The notes under the pieces are model-generated. The model ran no database searches. It was not told the origin of the DNA and saw only the letters and a program-made list of their open reading frames with translations. The position numbers and the translations under genes are program-made. DNA of 64,000 nucleotides, taken from contig NZ_JALKAC010000013.1 of NCBI RefSeq assembly GCF_024171645.1, positions 1 to 64,000 of the forward strand, in the 5' to 3' direction. The DNA comes from Flavobacterium sp. HSC-32F16. GTDB taxonomy: Bacteria; Bacteroidota; Bacteroidia; Flavobacteriales; Flavobacteriaceae. Shown one piece after another: positions 62,475 to 64,000 of this stretch (within the stretch, counting starts at the first letter, position 1; every line of letters starts with the position of its first letter).

Positions 62475-62794
62475 TTAATCAATTTTTAATGATTGTATCT
62501 TTTCATTTTGAAGTTTAAAATTATAAGTAAGTATTAAAGGACTGCCAGGAAAAGTGCCCGAAACTTTTGCTTTTAAAATGCCTTTTTCAGAATCTCCTTC
62601 AAAATTTAGAGACTCCATTTTAGAGTTATATTCCTTTGTTGCTTTTTCTTTCCAGTCTTTTATTCTGCTTTTCCTGTATGTGTTTTGCCTTCATCAAATA
62701 CGTTTGCCGTTTCAGAAAAACAGTTTGCAAAATCGGTACTGTCAAAATCGTTCTGTGCCTTTACTAAATCTTTTATTACTTGTGGTAAGTTCAT
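62475..62794 (-). pseudogene. SnoaL/NTF2-like protein gene, frameshifted
   Basis: From the ATG at 62794 the minus strand reads MNLPQVIKDLVKAQNDFDST and FANCFSETANVFDEGKTHTG, then GKAE and a stop at a GCAGAATAAAAGAC stretch. If one A is added there, the frame continues IKDWKEKATKEYNSKMESLN and GDSEKGILKAKVSGTFPGSP to a stop at 62475. The total is about 106 aa, the usual size of a small NTF2-like protein. The defect lies near a short A run and may be a mutation or a sequencing error. It sits 29 bp downstream of an SDR gene in the same direction, probably its operon partner. Confidence 0.7.
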
Positions 62795-62823
62795 AATTAT
62801 CTGTTTTTATTGTTTATAATTGT

Positions 62824-63618
62824 TTAAACTGTTGGAATGGTACCGCCGTCGATTATATATTCTGTTCCTGTTAAATAGCTGGCTCTCGGTGAAACAAGAA
62901 AACCTATAAGTTCAGCCACTTCTTCCGGCATAGCAGCTCTTCCGAAAGGGATTCCGCCTAAAGCATTCATTACACTTTTCTCAGCCTCATTAACAGAAAT
63001 GTTATTGCTTTCAGAAATGCGTTCCATCATTCTTTTGGATGCTTCTGTCATGATCCATCCCGGCGAAACCGTCAGTACGCGTATGCCTTTTGGAGACACT
63101 TCTTTTGATAAACCTTTGCTGTAATTAATTAATCCTGCTTTTGCGGCTGCATAAGGAAGAGTAGAATCATGTAAAGGCAGTTTTCCCTGAATCGATGCGA
63201 TATGAATAATGACACCGCTTTTATTTTCAAGCATTTGAGGAAGAAAAGCTTTGTCTAATCGTACGGGAGCCAATAAATTGGTTTGTATGGTTTCTTCCCA
63301 ATCGGTATTAGACAATGCTGCAAAACCGCCGCCGGGAGTTTCTGAACCTCCCAGATTGTTTACAAGAATGTCTATTTTACCGAATTTCTCCAATACTTCG
63401 CGAGATGCTTTTTCAGCTCCTTCTGGTTTGCTTAAGTCTGCCGCAATAAAGTATAAATCTTCGTCAGGTATTTCGGGAGCATTTCTTGCGCTGATAATTA
63501 CTTTTGCGCCTGCATTTTTTAAACGTTCTGCAATGGCTTTTCCGGCTCCTTTAGTGCCGCCAGTTACCAAAGCAATTTTACCTGATAACTCATTCTGATA
63601 ATCTAATTTTTGTTCCAT
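62824..63618 (-). CDS. SDR family oxidoreductase (divergent from HxlR regulator)
   Basis: The protein has about 264 aa from the preferred ATG at 63618 (MEQKLDYQNELSGKIALVTG). The frame is open upstream to 63714, but that region holds the operator-like palindrome. It has the cofactor site GGTKGAGKAIAERLKNAGAK, NNLGGSETPGGG, IASIQGKLPLHDSTLPYAAA (Tyr-x3-Lys with AAAKAGLINYSKGL following) and the C-terminal GTEYIIDGGTIPTV typical of SDRs. The substrate is unknown. The frameshifted NTF2-like gene follows. Divergent SDR/HxlR pairs are a common regulated arrangement for quinone or aldehyde stress. Confidence 0.88.
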   Translation of the reverse strand: MEQKLDYQNELSGKIALVTGGTKGAGKAIAERLKNAGAKVIISARNAPEIPDEDLYFIAADLSKPEGAEKASREVLEKFGKIDILVNNLGGSETPGGGFAALSNTDWEETIQTNLLAPVRLDKAFLPQMLENKSGVIIHIASIQGKLPLHDSTLPYAAAKAGLINYSKGLSKEVSPKGIRVLTVSPGWIMTEASKRMMERISESNNISVNEAEKSVMNALGGIPFGRAAMPEEVAELIGFLVSPRASYLTGTEYIIDGGTIPTV

Positions 63619-63628
63619 GTTGATTTCT

Positions 63629-63714
63629 TTTGTACAAATTTGAGAAGTATGCAACTTTCTTACAAGTACGGAATTACGATTCAGATAGGGATAAATTTTT
63701 CCCCTATTGTACAA
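63629..63714. promoter_or_regulatory. Two TTGTACAA palindromes in the SDR/HxlR divergent region (candidate operators)
   Basis: TTTGTACAAA (63629-63638) lies 11 bp upstream of the SDR ATG. TTGTACAA (63707-63714) lies 27 bp upstream of the HxlR ATG, next to the promoter element at 63730. Two copies of a perfect palindrome flanking a 123-bp divergent region fit autoregulation by the HxlR-type protein. Confidence 0.5.
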
Positions 63715-63729
63715 ATCAGAACATAGGTT

Positions 63730-63737
63730 TATTTTTG
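63730..63737 (+). promoter_or_regulatory. -7 element of the HxlR gene, close to the start codon
   Basis: TATTTTTG is a perfect TAnnTTTG match ending 4 bp before the ATG at 63742. Transcription would start at or next to the ATG, implying a leaderless message. No good TTTG at -33 is seen. Confidence 0.45.
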
Positions 63738-63741
63738 TTAT

Positions 63742-64000
63742 ATGTATGAAAGAAAAATAATACCGAACCTAAATTGCGGACTTGACCTGATAGGTGAAGT
63801 ACTGTATGGAAAATGGAAAATACGTTTGCTTTGGTTTATTAATGAAGGTCATAAAAGACCAAGCGAATTGCAGCGTAAAATACCAGATGCTTCACGCAGG
63901 GTTTTGAATATTCAGTTAAAAGAATTGGAAGACCATGAACTTGTGGTGCGAAAAATATATTCGGTAGTGCCGCCAAAGGTAGAATACAGTCTTACTGAAT
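63742..64000 (+). CDS. HxlR family transcriptional regulator (partial, runs off right edge)
   Basis: The first 86 codons are present: MYERKIIPNLNCGLDLIGEV, YGKWKIRLLWFINEGHKRPS, ELQRKIPDASRRVLNIQLKE, LEDHELVVRKIYSVVPPKVE, then YSLTE. This is the winged-helix HxlR fold, and LNCGLDLIGEVLYGKW places Cys12 where YodB/HypR-type members carry the redox-sensing cysteine. It is divergent from an SDR gene across two palindromes and probably controls it. The missing end is normally only about 20-40 residues. Confidence 0.93.
   Translation, partial: MYERKIIPNLNCGLDLIGEVLYGKWKIRLLWFINEGHKRPSELQRKIPDASRRVLNIQLKELEDHELVVRKIYSVVPPKVEYSLTE

Noticed and set aside
62554..62796. Plus-strand ORF of 80 codons
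   Set aside because: It is antisense to the frameshifted NTF2-like gene, whose minus-strand reading is far more protein-like.

Overview
The window looks like a chromosomal segment of a Flavobacterium-like member of the Bacteroidota. The signs are low G+C, Bacteroidota-type promoters (TTTG about 17 nt before TAnnTTTG), a SusC/SusD pair, SprB-type repeat adhesin segments with a choice-of-anchor L domain, a DUF3822-rsmD pair, a fused E1 alpha/beta dehydrogenase, and a class A RNase P RNA of Bacteroidota type. Most genes are housekeeping. I see no insertion sequence, prophage, CRISPR array, rRNA or tRNA.

Layout. 1-5530 (minus) is the N-terminal part of a giant secreted repeat protein that runs off the left edge. 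6026-9524 is a polyphosphate operon (sixA, ppk1, ppx). 9646-10957 holds a short Crp/Fnr regulator and a quinone reductase-like flavoprotein. 11055-12817 (minus) is dnaX, split by a 10-A run at which a -1 shift gives a 587-aa tau. 12879-15786 is a patch of small, mostly unrecognised membrane or secreted proteins with at least one broken gene. 15937-16794 encodes a BON lipoprotein and a Kbp-like BON-LysM protein. Then come rnpB (17612-17930), dctA, a panE-like gene, and a two-component system divergent from an outer-membrane beta-barrel gene with three 11-bp-spaced TTAAC repeats between them. 25181-31861 holds rsmD, DUF3822, a RecD-like helicase, kdsB and the fused ketoacid dehydrogenase E1. 32051-46602 holds an M1-like protein without HEXXH, a LOG protein, a GNAT enzyme, uvrA, a ClC channel, ggt, acpH, glmM and an LpxL-like acyltransferase. 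46715-48096 holds a rhomboid protease and a SIMPL protein.

The most distinctive part is 48386-58273. A canonical promoter is followed by a leader of nearly 380 nt with a micro-ORF MKKRMCCR and two hairpins, then SusC, SusD, a sarcosine/N-methyltryptophan oxidase-like flavoenzyme, a flavin monoamine oxidase-like enzyme and a putative heme-binding barrel protein. I read this as a nutrient import and amine or amino-acid oxidation module, possibly controlled by sulfur amino acid supply. After it come a YheT-like hydrolase, a Crp/Fnr regulator, a perfect FNR-type box before an SDR-VOC gene pair, and an SDR gene divergent from an HxlR regulator with two TTGTACAA palindromes between them.

Many intergenic gaps contain long inverted repeats with loops of tens of bases. 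They fall into a few recognisable families and sit mostly 3' of genes. They are probably terminators or mobile palindromic elements. Possible frameshifted genes lie at 15290-15786 and 62475-62794.
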